Positions 26,232 to 35,923 of a stretch of 64,000 nt of DNA are shown here, piece by piece. Source of the DNA: Lysinibacillus fusiformis (GTDB lineage Bacteria > Bacillota > Bacilli > Bacillales_A > Planococcaceae). Position 1 is the first letter of the stretch; the number at the start of each line of letters is the position of its first letter. Both the position numbers and the translations under genes were made by a program. The notes beneath the pieces are model-generated. The model ran no database searches. It saw only the letters and a list, made by a program, of their open reading frames with translations, and was not told the DNA's origin. Location of the stretch: assembly GCF_007362955.1 (NCBI RefSeq), contig NZ_CP041696.1, forward strand, positions 2,976,001-3,040,000, in the 5' to 3' direction.

Positions 26232-28148
26232 ATGAAGTGGATTTCTATCCATTCAAAAAAGCGTTTACGTATTTTATATGTATTGTTTATGTTTGTAGCG
26301 GTGGCAATTGTTATTCGTCTGTTCTTTTTGCAGATATTTGATCAAAAGGAACTGACGAAAAAGGCAGAAGAAAACTGGGATCGTGAAATTCCTTTTGCGA
26401 ATGAGCGAGGACATATTACAGACAGAGACGGTAAAAGTATTGTGACAAATAAGTTAGCACCTACTTTATATTTTATGCCTTCGCAAAGTAATGATATTGA
26501 AGGTGCGGCGGCAAAAATTGCACAAGTGCTTGAAGTAGATGAACAAAAACTTTTAGAAAAAATGAAGAAAAAAATATCCTTAGTAAAACTGGCACCTGAA
26601 GGCAAGAATATTTCCTATGAGAAAGCCGTTACATTACAAGGTATGCAAATTGAAGGATTATATAGTGGTGTCGATTATTCAAGGGACTATCCCTATGGTA
26701 CGTTATTATCACGTTTCATTGGTTTTACAGGTTATGATGCGCAAGGGCTAGCAGGCATTGAATATGAATACGATAAACTATTAAAGGCAAACTCCTCTGC
26801 TATTCGGCTTTTTACAGATGCTAGAGGCGCTAACTTGCCTAATGTAGCGAGTGCATGGAAGTCTGGAGAAGATGGGGCAACGGTAGAACTAACGATTGAT
26901 GTGGATGTACAACAGGTGGTTGAGCGTGAATTGTCACAGGCAATGGAACGTTATGAAGCTGACCAAGCGATGGCGATTGCGATGGACCCCAACACTGGGG
27001 AAATATTAGCGTTATCTTCCTATCCAACCTTTCATCCAGCAGAATATCAATTAGTAGAGCCAGCCATCTATAATCGAAATTTACCGGTTTGGATGACCTA
27101 TGAACCAGGTTCTACGTTCAAAATTATTACGCTTAGTGCAGCACTAGAAGAAAATGTAGTGGATTTAGAACGTGACACTTTTTACGATCAAGGTTATTCC
27201 ATGGTTGCAGGAGCTAAACTGCGCTGTTGGAAACGTTCAGGACATGGACATGAAACTTTTCTAGAAGTTGTAGAAAACTCTTGTAACCCAGGTTTTATTG
27301 AATTAGGCCAGCGTATTGGTAACGAAAAACTACTTCAGTATATTAAGGACTTTGGTTTCGGTGAAAAAACAGGTTCCAATATTGCTGGTGAAGCATCAGG
27401 CATTTTATTTTCAAAAGAAGCGTTTGGACCAGTAGAGCAGGCAACGACTTCATTTGGGCAAGGCGTAGCCGTAACACCAATTCAACAGGTGCAAGCAGTT
27501 GCCGCTGCAGTGAATGGGGGCAAGCTTTATACGCCATACGTTGTGAAAAAGGTTTTTAATCCGAATACAGGGGAAGTTATAAAAGAAACTGAACCAGTCG
27601 TGAAAAGACAGGTTATTCGTGAAGAAACATCTGCAAAGGTACGCGGGGCGTTGGAATCTGTTGTTGCAAAGGGTTCAGGACGCCAAGCCTATCGAGATGG
27701 TTTACGTATTGGGGGTAAGACTGGTACAGCACAAAAAGTGGAAAATGGTCGTTATAAGGATGGCGAATATATCGTATCTTTCATAGGTTTTGCACCAGCG
27801 GATAATCCACAGATTGTGGTCTATGTAGCAGTAGATAACCCGAAGAAAACGACGCAATTTGGTGGAGTTGTGGCAGCGCCAATTGTTGGTCAAATTATTG
27901 AAGATGTTGCACCTTTTATTGGTATTGAAAAATCAAAGGAACAGCTTGAAAAAGATTATCGTTGGGGTGATCCGGTTACTGTGAAGGTACCAAGTTTTAT
28001 TGGTCAAACAAAGGATGATATTGCCAAGCAACATTACCCATTCCGTATTGAATGGCATGGGGAAGGGGCTAAAATTGGTAGTCAATTACCTGAAGTGGAT
28101 AGTGTTATCGAACAAGATGGCACCATACATTTATATTTAGAGAGCTAA
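26232..28148 (+). CDS. spoVD: Sporulation-specific penicillin-binding protein SpoVD
   Basis: A 638-residue class B PBP with N-terminal anchor (about 10-33), transpeptidase motifs EPGSTFKII, NSCN (the SxN motif) and KTGTAQ, and one C-terminal PASTA domain (about 580-638). B. subtilis SpoVD (646) cross-links spore cortex peptidoglycan in the mother cell together with SpoVE. It has KLRCWKR and ENSCNPGF, both typical of SpoVD. ATG at 26232 follows AAGGTGTG. In B. subtilis murE comes next; here mraY does. Confidence 0.93.
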   Translation: MKWISIHSKKRLRILYVLFMFVAVAIVIRLFFLQIFDQKELTKKAEENWDREIPFANERGHITDRDGKSIVTNKLAPTLYFMPSQSNDIEGAAAKIAQVLEVDEQKLLEKMKKKISLVKLAPEGKNISYEKAVTLQGMQIEGLYSGVDYSRDYPYGTLLSRFIGFTGYDAQGLAGIEYEYDKLLKANSSAIRLFTDARGANLPNVASAWKSGEDGATVELTIDVDVQQVVERELSQAMERYEADQAMAIAMDPNTGEILALSSYPTFHPAEYQLVEPAIYNRNLPVWMTYEPGSTFKIITLSAALEENVVDLERDTFYDQGYSMVAGAKLRCWKRSGHGHETFLEVVENSCNPGFIELGQRIGNEKLLQYIKDFGFGEKTGSNIAGEASGILFSKEAFGPVEQATTSFGQGVAVTPIQQVQAVAAAVNGGKLYTPYVVKKVFNPNTGEVIKETEPVVKRQVIREETSAKVRGALESVVAKGSGRQAYRDGLRIGGKTGTAQKVENGRYKDGEYIVSFIGFAPADNPQIVVYVAVDNPKKTTQFGGVVAAPIVGQIIEDVAPFIGIEKSKEQLEKDYRWGDPVTVKVPSFIGQTKDDIAKQHYPFRIEWHGEGAKIGSQLPEVDSVIEQDGTIHLYLES

Positions 28149-28273
28149 TGTAACTTTACCTTTAAAAAAAGGGAAAGAACCACTATTATTATGAAGGGTA
28201 GTAATAAATATATGAAAGTTTGTACTTTTTTCTTAATGAAGAAAGGGAAACAAGATTTAAAGGAGATTTTTCA

Positions 28274-29248
28274 ATGAAACTCGCAACAACGCTTACCATT
28301 TTAGCTATTGCTTTTATAGTAACAGTTATCCTGGCACCAATTTTTATTCCGCTTCTTCGTCGACTGAAGTTTGGGCAAAGTATTCGTGAAGAAGGGCCAA
28401 AATCCCATATGAAAAAAGCGGGTACGCCGACAATGGGTGGCCTTATCTTTTTAACTGCCATTATCCTCGCAACTGTGGCAATTGGTAACTTTTTAGATTT
28501 ATTCACGACACAAACCGTAGTCCTATTACTCGTTTTAGCAGGATTTGGATTGATAGGCTTTCTTGACGATGGTTTAAAGGTGATTTTCAAACGTAATTTA
28601 GGATTAACGTCGATTCAAAAGCTAATAGGTCAAATTGTTATTGCCATTCTTGCTTATTTCTTATTGCATGTTGGTTCATTTGACACAACACTGGCTATTC
28701 CATTTACGGATTGGACGATTGATCTTGGTTTCTTCTATGTAGCCTTTTTAATTTTCTGGTTAGTTGGCTTCTCAAATGCAGTCAACTTAACGGATGGTTT
28801 AGACGGCCTTGTGGCAGGAACAGCATCTATTGCATTTGCTGCATTTGGTGTTATCGCGTTATTCCAGAATCAAGCAGACATCGCCTTATTCGCATTTGCA
28901 GTGACTGGTGCTCTACTTGGATTTTTACTGTTCAACGCAAATCCAGCGAAGGTGTTTATGGGGGACACAGGTTCACTTGCCCTTGGCGGAGCGCTTGCAA
29001 TGGTATCTGTTTTAGTAAAAGAAGAGTTTTTACTTGTATTAGTTGGATTAGTATTTGTGATAGAGACATTATCTGTTATTTTACAGGTGGGGAGCTTTAA
29101 AATTCGCAAGAAACGTATTTTCAAAATGAGTCCTATCCACCATCATTTTGAATTATCTGGTTGGTCAGAATGGAAGGTAGTACTTGTCTTTTGGTCAACT
29201 GCTTTAGCAGTAGCATTGATTGCAGTCTTATCGGAGGCGTTCTTATGA
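28274..29248 (+). CDS. mraY: Phospho-MurNAc-pentapeptide transferase MraY
   Basis: A 324-residue protein with ten hydrophobic segments that transfers phospho-MurNAc-pentapeptide to undecaprenyl phosphate, making lipid I. Motifs: KAGTPTMGGL (about 53-62), FLDDGLKV with the Asp pair, NAVNLTDGLDGLV, NANPAKVFMGDTGSLALGG, and SPIHHHFEL. ATG at 28274 has AAAGGAG 8 bases upstream. The 125 bases between spoVD and this gene contain no trace of murE. It overlaps murD by four bases (ATGA). Confidence 0.97.
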   Translation: MKLATTLTILAIAFIVTVILAPIFIPLLRRLKFGQSIREEGPKSHMKKAGTPTMGGLIFLTAIILATVAIGNFLDLFTTQTVVLLLVLAGFGLIGFLDDGLKVIFKRNLGLTSIQKLIGQIVIAILAYFLLHVGSFDTTLAIPFTDWTIDLGFFYVAFLIFWLVGFSNAVNLTDGLDGLVAGTASIAFAAFGVIALFQNQADIALFAFAVTGALLGFLLFNANPAKVFMGDTGSLALGGALAMVSVLVKEEFLLVLVGLVFVIETLSVILQVGSFKIRKKRIFKMSPIHHHFELSGWSEWKVVLVFWSTALAVALIAVLSEAFL

Positions 29249-30594
29249 GAAATTATACAGATTTACAACATAAAAAAATTCTTGTTTTAGGTCTAGCCAA
29301 GAGTGGAGTAGCAGCAGCTGAAATATTACATGAGCTAGGAGCCTTTGTGACGGTCAATGATTCAAAGCCGTTTGATGAAAGCCTGGACGCGCAGGGCTTA
29401 TTACAAAAAGGGATTACAGTTATTTGTGGACGCCATCCAGAAGATTTGCTAGATGAAGGTTTTGAGTTGGTCGTAAAAAATCCTGGAATCCCTTATAGCA
29501 ATAAAATTGTTGCAGATGCTTTAAGCCGCGATATCCCAGTATGGACAGAAATAGAACTGGCGTATTTAATTAGCGATGCACCATTTATTGGTATTACAGG
29601 CTCTAATGGTAAGACTACGACAACTACACTGATTTTTGAAATGCTGGATAATGGGGCAAAAAAGCCGTTAATTGCAGGGAATATTGGCACAGTTGCATGT
29701 GGTGTAGCAAGAGAAGCAGAAAAAGATAATGTGATTGTCACTGAACTTTCTTCTTTCCAACTAATGGGGATAAAAACATACAAGCCGAAAATCGCTATTT
29801 TAACAAATCTTTATGATGCACACCTTGATTATCATGGCACTTTTGATAACTATGCAGAGGCAAAGTTTGGGGTAACGCGTAATCAGGATGAAAGTGATTA
29901 TTTCATCTATAATGCCGATCAACCAATTGTAGTTGGTTATGCGACAAAATCAAAAGCAAAAAAAGTGCCATTTACCTCAAGTGGACGTGCAGCTGAAGGT
30001 ATTAGTGCAGATGATACAATCATCTACTGGCAAGGCGAGCCCTACATGGAACGAGCGAATATTGCTCTTCCTGGTAAGCATAACTTAGAAAATATTTTAG
30101 CAGCAGTCGCAGCTTGTATATTAGTCGGTTGTGAAAAAGTGAAAATGGAAGAAGTTTTAGCAAAGTTTGGGGGCGTTCGTCACCGTACCCAATTTGTCCG
30201 TGAATGGAATGGTCGGAAGATTTACAATGACTCCAAGGCGACAAATTGCTTAGCAACGAAAAGTGCCTTGGATGCATTCCAGGCACCTGTCATTTTACTT
30301 GCAGGTGGCTTAGACCGTGGACATTCATTTGAAGAGTTACGCCCTTGCATGAATCATGTAAAAGGTGTTGTAGCATTTGGTGAAACAGGCTTACGCTTTG
30401 TAGAATTTGCGAAATCATGTGGTGTGCAGCAAACTATTATTGCTCAAAACGTGGAGGATGCTGTGCATTATGCTGCACCTATGTCTGCGGAGGGTGATGT
30501 TATTCTACTATCGCCAGCATGTGCAAGTTGGGATCAATATGACAGCTTTGAAATTCGAGGAGACGTTTTTATTGATGCTGTAATGAAGCTGTAA
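29245..30594 (+). CDS. murD: UDP-MurNAc-L-alanine:D-glutamate ligase MurD
   Basis: A 449-residue Mur ligase that adds D-Glu to UDP-MurNAc-L-Ala. It has the N-terminal Rossmann motif ILVLGLAKSGVAA, ITGSNGKTTTTTL (P-loop, about 114-126), NLYDAHLDYHG, RHRTQFV and ILLAGGLDRG. The ATG at 29245 overlaps the mraY stop. After it B. subtilis has spoVE, as here. Confidence 0.97.
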   Translation: MRNYTDLQHKKILVLGLAKSGVAAAEILHELGAFVTVNDSKPFDESLDAQGLLQKGITVICGRHPEDLLDEGFELVVKNPGIPYSNKIVADALSRDIPVWTEIELAYLISDAPFIGITGSNGKTTTTTLIFEMLDNGAKKPLIAGNIGTVACGVAREAEKDNVIVTELSSFQLMGIKTYKPKIAILTNLYDAHLDYHGTFDNYAEAKFGVTRNQDESDYFIYNADQPIVVGYATKSKAKKVPFTSSGRAAEGISADDTIIYWQGEPYMERANIALPGKHNLENILAAVAACILVGCEKVKMEEVLAKFGGVRHRTQFVREWNGRKIYNDSKATNCLATKSALDAFQAPVILLAGGLDRGHSFEELRPCMNHVKGVVAFGETGLRFVEFAKSCGVQQTIIAQNVEDAVHYAAPMSAEGDVILLSPACASWDQYDSFEIRGDVFIDAVMKL

Positions 30595-30634
30595 TGAGCC
30601 TGTAACTATTTTAGAATATACTTGACCTGGAAGG

Positions 30635-31714
30635 ATGGCATTACTGAGAGGGAAAGAAAGCTATTTATTGCTCGTCACAACTTTGATGTTATCAATAATC
30701 GGCATTATTTTCGTCTATTCTGCAGGTACCTATTGGAGTGCCATTCATTATAGTGGAAAAATGCCCTTTTATATGAAGCAAAGTATGTACTTTGTTGTAG
30801 CCATTGTAGTGTTTCTAATTACCATTCGATTAAATATTCTGAAGGAGCAATCCTTCTGGAAATTGGCTTATATCTTTTCATTGGTTTTACTAGTCCTTGT
30901 ACTCATACCTGGTATTGGACTTGTTAGAAATGGTTCTCAAAGTTGGATTGGGGTAGGTCCGTTAACGATACAACCAGCAGAGCTGACGAAAATAACAGTC
31001 ATCGTATACATGAGTCATATATTAGCACAACATAAAACAGGGACACCGATTGTCAATTGGCGGCATGGATTCATCTTGCTATTACCCGTTGTACTAATAA
31101 TGTTGCAACCGGATTTTGGTTCCGTATTTATTCTTGTTGTATCAGTGTTCTTATTGTTTTTTGTAGCAGGGTATCCGCTAAAGCTATATGGGATGTTTAT
31201 GGTAGCAGGGATTGCGGGATTAGCTATATTAATTGTAACCGCGCCGTATCGGCTAAAGCGCATTGAAGCATTTATTGACCCTTGGGTAGATCCATTAGGG
31301 AGTGGCTTTCAGGCGGTGCAATCGTTAATGGCGATTGGACCAGCGGGTATTTTTGGACATGGTTTTGGTCAAAGTAGACAAAAATTTTTATATTTACCTG
31401 AACCGCAAAATGACTTTATTTATGCGATTATTCTTGAAGAAGTTGGATTACTTGGCGGGCTCGTTATTTTAGCCTTATTTGTGTTGGCGATATACGCGGG
31501 CTATAAATTCGCTGTACAGGCTAAGAGCAGAACTTCTTATTACGCTATTATTGGACTTGTGACGATGTTAACTGTGCAAGCATTTTTAAACATAGCTGTA
31601 GTCATTGGTTTGGTACCTGTAACAGGTGTCACATTACCCTTTATTAGCTACGGCGGGACATCTTTAGTAACAATGTGGTTAATAATAGGTATTATTTATC
31701 AATTAGCGAAATAA
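30635..31714 (+). CDS. spoVE: SpoVE, FtsW/RodA-family SEDS protein
   Basis: A 359-residue SEDS glycosyltransferase with ten membrane segments. Marks: GIIFVYSAG, GSQSWIGVGPLTIQPAELTK, the catalytic-type Asp in QPDFGSVF, and PVTGVTLPFISYGGTSL near the end. Position and length point to SpoVE, partner of SpoVD in cortex synthesis; it could also serve as the division FtsW if no other copy exists. ATG at 30635 abuts its ribosome-binding site (GGAAGG) with no spacer, so the in-frame CTG at 30644, 9 bases from it, may be the real start. Confidence 0.9.
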   Translation: MALLRGKESYLLLVTTLMLSIIGIIFVYSAGTYWSAIHYSGKMPFYMKQSMYFVVAIVVFLITIRLNILKEQSFWKLAYIFSLVLLVLVLIPGIGLVRNGSQSWIGVGPLTIQPAELTKITVIVYMSHILAQHKTGTPIVNWRHGFILLLPVVLIMLQPDFGSVFILVVSVFLLFFVAGYPLKLYGMFMVAGIAGLAILIVTAPYRLKRIEAFIDPWVDPLGSGFQAVQSLMAIGPAGIFGHGFGQSRQKFLYLPEPQNDFIYAIILEEVGLLGGLVILALFVLAIYAGYKFAVQAKSRTSYYAIIGLVTMLTVQAFLNIAVVIGLVPVTGVTLPFISYGGTSLVTMWLIIGIIYQLAK

Positions 31715-31735
31715 ATATAAAGGAGGAGTACTTTT

Positions 31736-32569
31736 TTGGAGAAAGTAATTGATATAGAAGATCGCATACCTACGCTTAAAAAGCGACGAAAAAAGCGTAC
31801 GAATCGCAAATTTATAGTGCTAATATTACTTTTCTTTTTGGTACTAGCAGTACTCCTTTATTTTCAATCTCCTTACAGTGATATCCGGAAAATAACGGTT
31901 AATGGTGCACAACTAGCAGATGAACAATATTATTTAAAGGCTAGTAATCTTGCACCTGGAAAGTCGATGTGGAGCTTTAAGGTGGACGATGTAGAAGAGG
32001 CTTTACAGAAGGATAAATGGGTACAAGATGCACTAGTTAAGCGTAATTGGTTAAGAGGCGTAACGATTGATATAAAGGAATGGAAAAAAGTTGCGTACTT
32101 AGCTGGTGATGGTACCTATTATCCATTACTTGAGAATGGGAAGCGTTTTGAGCAGGCTGAAGACAACATTCCAATTGATGCACCTGTCTTTATAGGCATA
32201 ACTGGAGAAAAAACAATCAATAAGCTTGTAGAACAGTTAGCACGCTTAAAACCAGAAGTACTAGCCTTAATTTCTCAAGTAAATACGAATGGTAATGAGA
32301 CCAATCCAAATGCGGTCAAGCTTTATATGAATGATGGCTATGAGGTGCGAGCAATTATTCAGACATTAGCAGAAAAGCTGAATTATTACCCTTCAATTGT
32401 AGCGCAAATTGCAAATTTAGAAAAAGGTGTTATCGATTTAGAGGTAGGCTCGTATTATCGTCCTTTTAATGATGAGTACAACCAAGTTAGTATTGACATG
32501 GTAGAAAATCCAGATGGAGAAACGACCGACCAGGAAGTGACAGAAGATGAACAACAAGAAACCGAATAG
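31736..32569 (+). CDS. divIB: Cell division protein DivIB (FtsQ)
   Basis: A 277-residue single-pass protein: basic cytoplasmic tail (KKRRKKRTNRK), membrane helix (about 27-43), POTRA domain (SPYSDIRKITVNGAQL onward), beta domain, and an acidic tail. It stabilises FtsL in the divisome. Start TTG at 31736, with AAAGGAGG about 9 bases upstream. B. subtilis has murG and murB between spoVE and divIB; they are absent here and the gap is 21 bases. Confidence 0.93.
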   Translation: MEKVIDIEDRIPTLKKRRKKRTNRKFIVLILLFFLVLAVLLYFQSPYSDIRKITVNGAQLADEQYYLKASNLAPGKSMWSFKVDDVEEALQKDKWVQDALVKRNWLRGVTIDIKEWKKVAYLAGDGTYYPLLENGKRFEQAEDNIPIDAPVFIGITGEKTINKLVEQLARLKPEVLALISQVNTNGNETNPNAVKLYMNDGYEVRAIIQTLAEKLNYYPSIVAQIANLEKGVIDLEVGSYYRPFNDEYNQVSIDMVENPDGETTDQEVTEDEQQETE

Positions 32570-33275
32570 CAAAGGGAATTTCTTTTCAAGAAAACAATTT
32601 GAGCTGCTCATCGTTTGCGTGACAACAGGCTTTATCATCGGCTATTCCTACAACCAGGCGAAGGATAATCGAGAATCAGGTGCGATTGATTCACAGCTTT
32701 TTGAGCAAGAAGATTCATATCGTGAGGAGTTAATTGAACAGCAAGAACGCAATAAAGAACTGACAGAAGAGGCTAGTGCTTTACAAGAGAAGATTCGCAA
32801 ATATGAAAAACAATTTGCATCTAGTGAAAAAGATTATCAGCAACTTGTTGAACAAGCAGAAGATTTACGTTTATTGTTAGGAGATTTAAATGCAGAAGGA
32901 AAAGGATTACGCATAACACTTCAAGATGGTGATTATGATCCTAAATCTGTAAATCCTAATGATTATATTGTGCATGAAAGTCATATTTTTAAGCTACTAA
33001 ATGAACTAAAAATTTCTGGTGCACAAGCAATTGCTATTAACGGACAACGGATTATGGCAAATTCTTATATACGCTGTAATGGACCTGTTATTACGATTGA
33101 TGGCAAACAACACCCGGCGCCTTTTGTGATTGAAGCTGTAGGAGATTCGGCAACACTCAGTGCTTCCTTAAACTTAAGTGGAGGCGTTGTAGACCAGTTA
33201 GTAAATGACAATATTGTAGTGTCTTTGGAAGGAAATCAAAAACTAACAATGCCAAATGTAAAAATAGAAAGTTAA
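32547..33275 (+). CDS. ylxW: DUF881 protein YlxW
   Basis: A 242-residue protein: membrane segment (about 19-36), a charged coiled coil (55-112), then the DUF881 domain (GKGLRITLQDGD, DYIVHESHIFKLLNELKISGAQAIAINGQRI). Its function is unknown; in B. subtilis it lies between divIB and ylxX. It overlaps the divIB 3' end by 23 bases. Confidence 0.85.
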   Translation: MNNKKPNSKGNFFSRKQFELLIVCVTTGFIIGYSYNQAKDNRESGAIDSQLFEQEDSYREELIEQQERNKELTEEASALQEKIRKYEKQFASSEKDYQQLVEQAEDLRLLLGDLNAEGKGLRITLQDGDYDPKSVNPNDYIVHESHIFKLLNELKISGAQAIAINGQRIMANSYIRCNGPVITIDGKQHPAPFVIEAVGDSATLSASLNLSGGVVDQLVNDNIVVSLEGNQKLTMPNVKIES

Positions 33276-33396
33276 CGATATTTAATAGTTGTAAAATATT
33301 TTAGGACAAGCCTTCGGTGGTTGTGACGGCTCCTTGCACAAGTTTGGACGCAATGACGCCGAGGTGTTCATAACGATACGTCTAGGAGGGGCTATT

Positions 33397-34116
33397 TTGA
33401 AAAAAAATATGTACACCCGAATAACGATCGTGCTATTTATTATCGGTTTGATGATAGCGGTACAATACAATACCATTCAAAAACCAGCTGAGCGAGATAC
33501 ACGAGATATTTGGGCCATACGCGAAGAATTAGCAGAAGAGAAAAAAAGGCATTCCACATTATTAGCAGATATTCGTTCACTTAATGATGTAGTGGGTCGC
33601 TATGAGCAATCTGAAAAAACAAATTTACAATCTATTTTAAATGAAACATTGGATCGGTTAAAACAGCAGGCAGGACTTACAGATGTAATAGGGCCAGGAG
33701 TTATACTCCGTGTTGCACCAGCGCCGGAATTAATAGCAATGGGCTATGACATCGAAGAAATTTCACCTGATTTACTTACTCAATTACTGAATGCTTTGTT
33801 TAAATACGATGCTGCAAATGTTGCCATTGATGGGAACCGCATTGTACATACAACAGCCATTCGAGACATAAATGGAAAAACAACGGTGAATAGTGTTCCA
33901 CTATCCTCACCACCTTTCGAAATTTATGTTGGGACAACTTCATTTAAGGAAGCCCAGAAAATGTATAGCTCGATTCAAGCTTCAACATTTATTGACTCCT
34001 TTTATCTAGATAATTTCAATTTAGTAATAGAGGAGCCGACTGAATATTTAACAATCCCAGCATTCAATCATCCATTGACAAACGATTATTTAACAGAGGG
34101 CAAAAAAGGAGATTAA
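33397..34116 (+). CDS. ylxX: DUF881 protein YlxX
   Basis: A 239-residue second DUF881 protein: membrane segment (about 7-25), coiled coil (40-90), and domain motifs VIGPGVILRVAP and ISPDLLTQLLNALFKYDAANVAIDGNRI. The start is TTG at 33397, 5 bases after AGGAGGGG; ATG at 33409 is 17 bases away, too far. The 121 bases between ylxW and ylxX are richer in GC than the surroundings and hold nothing recognised. It is followed 3 bases later by sbp. Confidence 0.82.
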   Translation: MKKNMYTRITIVLFIIGLMIAVQYNTIQKPAERDTRDIWAIREELAEEKKRHSTLLADIRSLNDVVGRYEQSEKTNLQSILNETLDRLKQQAGLTDVIGPGVILRVAPAPELIAMGYDIEEISPDLLTQLLNALFKYDAANVAIDGNRIVHTTAIRDINGKTTVNSVPLSSPPFEIYVGTTSFKEAQKMYSSIQASTFIDSFYLDNFNLVIEEPTEYLTIPAFNHPLTNDYLTEGKKGD

Positions 34117-34119
34117 TAT

Positions 34120-34491
34120 ATGTGGCTACCATTTTTAGGCTTAGTGTTAGGACTTGCCTTGGGCTTATTAACAAATATCCAGATACCCTCTATTTATGAA
34201 AATTATCTTTCAATAGCTGTTTTGGCAGCGTTAGATACGTTATTTGGCGGCATACGTGCTCAATTGCAGCAAGTCTATGATGACAAAGTTTTTGTGTCAG
34301 GTTTCTTTTTTAATATAGTTCTGGCAGCAGGACTTGCCTTCTTAGGTGTGAATTTAGGTGTAGACTTGTATTTAGCAGCCATTTTTGCTTTTGGAGTACG
34401 TTTGTTCCAAAATATAGCAATAATTAGGCGTATTTTACTAACTAAGCTAGATGAAAAATGTCACAAGAAGAACAAAACTTCCATAGAATAA
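34120..34491 (+). CDS. sbp: Small basic protein Sbp (DUF1290)
   Basis: A 123-residue membrane protein with three hydrophobic segments; GLLTNIQIPSIYENYLSIAVLAALDTLFGG is the DUF1290 signature. The name follows B. subtilis Sbp, which sits just before ftsA there as well. No function is established. Confidence 0.88.
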   Translation: MWLPFLGLVLGLALGLLTNIQIPSIYENYLSIAVLAALDTLFGGIRAQLQQVYDDKVFVSGFFFNIVLAAGLAFLGVNLGVDLYLAAIFAFGVRLFQNIAIIRRILLTKLDEKCHKKNKTSIE

Positions 34492-34586
34492 GAGAAAAAT
34501 TGTCCAAAATACTCGATTTACTTAGACATTATGCTAGATTTACAATAGAATGAAATTAAGAGCATTTTTCAAGGAGGTGCAGCGAA

Positions 34587-35870
34587 TTGAATCAGCAAGA
34601 ATTATATATATCACTTGATATTGGGTCATCCTCTATCAAAGTATTAATAGGTGAAATGAGCGACGGACAATTACATGTAATTGGGGTCGGAAATGTAAAA
34701 TCGAATGGAGTTCGAAAAGGTGCGATTGTTGATATAGATGCAACAGTTCAATCTATTCGAAAGGCAGTGGAACAAGCTGAACGAATGACCGGATATCAAA
34801 TCGATGAAGTCGTTTTAGGAGTTCCAGCAAACCAGACGATGTTACAACTAGTTAAAGGTGTTGTCGCTGTAAATAGTGAAAATAGAGAAATTACAGATGA
34901 TGATTTAGATAGAGTGGTAGAATCTGCACAAGTCATGTCAATACCTCCTGAACGTGAATTAGTTAACATCATTCCAAAACAATTTATTGTGGATAATTTA
35001 GATGAAATTAAAGATCCGCGCGGTATGATTGGTATTCGACTGGAAATGGATGCAACGATGATTACGACCTCTAAAACTCTATTACACAATGTACTTCGTT
35101 GTGTGGAGCGTGCAGGTTTAAGCATTAGAGAGATTTATCTGCAACCATTGGCAGCTGGTTATTTTGCTTTAACGGAAGATGAAAAAAATCAAGGTACTGC
35201 CTTCATCGAATTAGGAGGCGGCTCAACAACTATAGCAGTATTTGAAGAAGGTCTTTTAACTCATACAGGTGTGATACCAGTTGGTGGAGATCATATTACA
35301 AAAGACATTTCAATTGTCTTAAAAACTCCGACAGAGCAAGCAGAACAAATCAAGCACCAATTTGGACATGCCTTTTATGATGATGCATCAGACGAAGAAC
35401 TCTTTGAAGTGCCAATTGGAGGTACAGATTCAAGAGATCAGTACAGCCAGCGCTTTATTTCAGAAATTATTGGTGCTCGATTGGAAGAATTATTCGAGCT
35501 AGTGATTGATGAATTAGCGCGACTAGGTGTTCGAGATTTACCAGGTGGTGTTGTTTTAACAGGTGGTGTTGCAAAGCTTGAAGGTATTGCTCAACTGGCG
35601 CGCCAGATACTGCAAACGCGTGTTAGAATATATATACCTGATTATATTGGCGTTAGAGAGCCTTCATTTACGACGGCAGTTGGACTAATTCGTTACGCCT
35701 ATTTAGAAGATGATTTTTACGGAAAAAGTACGAATACGCAACCTAGTGAATATGCGGTTGTAGGAGCTCAATCAGCGACACCTAAGAAGCAAGATTATGT
35801 TGCACCATCAGAGTCTAAGGGAAGCGTAATCGGGAGAGCAAAAAAATTATTTGATAAATTTTTTGATTAA
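34587..35870 (+). CDS. ftsA: Cell division protein FtsA
   Basis: A 427-residue actin-like ATPase that tethers FtsZ to the membrane. Motifs: SLDIGSSSIKVLIGE (phosphate 1), NGVRKGAIVDID, FIELGGGSTTIAVF (phosphate 2), VVLTGGVAKLEG (adenosine), and a C-terminal amphipathic helix GRAKKLFDKFFD. Start TTG at 34587, 7 bases after AAGGAGGTG. The 95-base gap before it contains TTTACT and TACAAT 18 bases apart, a possible sigma-A promoter for ftsAZ. Confidence 0.97.
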   Translation: MNQQELYISLDIGSSSIKVLIGEMSDGQLHVIGVGNVKSNGVRKGAIVDIDATVQSIRKAVEQAERMTGYQIDEVVLGVPANQTMLQLVKGVVAVNSENREITDDDLDRVVESAQVMSIPPERELVNIIPKQFIVDNLDEIKDPRGMIGIRLEMDATMITTSKTLLHNVLRCVERAGLSIREIYLQPLAAGYFALTEDEKNQGTAFIELGGGSTTIAVFEEGLLTHTGVIPVGGDHITKDISIVLKTPTEQAEQIKHQFGHAFYDDASDEELFEVPIGGTDSRDQYSQRFISEIIGARLEELFELVIDELARLGVRDLPGGVVLTGGVAKLEGIAQLARQILQTRVRIYIPDYIGVREPSFTTAVGLIRYAYLEDDFYGKSTNTQPSEYAVVGAQSATPKKQDYVAPSESKGSVIGRAKKLFDKFFD

Positions 35871-35923
35871 CTTGAATGCGTAATGAATGATACAGAGTCG
35901 AGTTACCGTGGGAGGAAAAAAGT

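Noticed and set aside
33276..33396. GC-rich spacer between ylxW and ylxX as a hidden RNA gene
   Set aside because: No promoter, terminator or stable fold stands out; recorded only as an odd composition.
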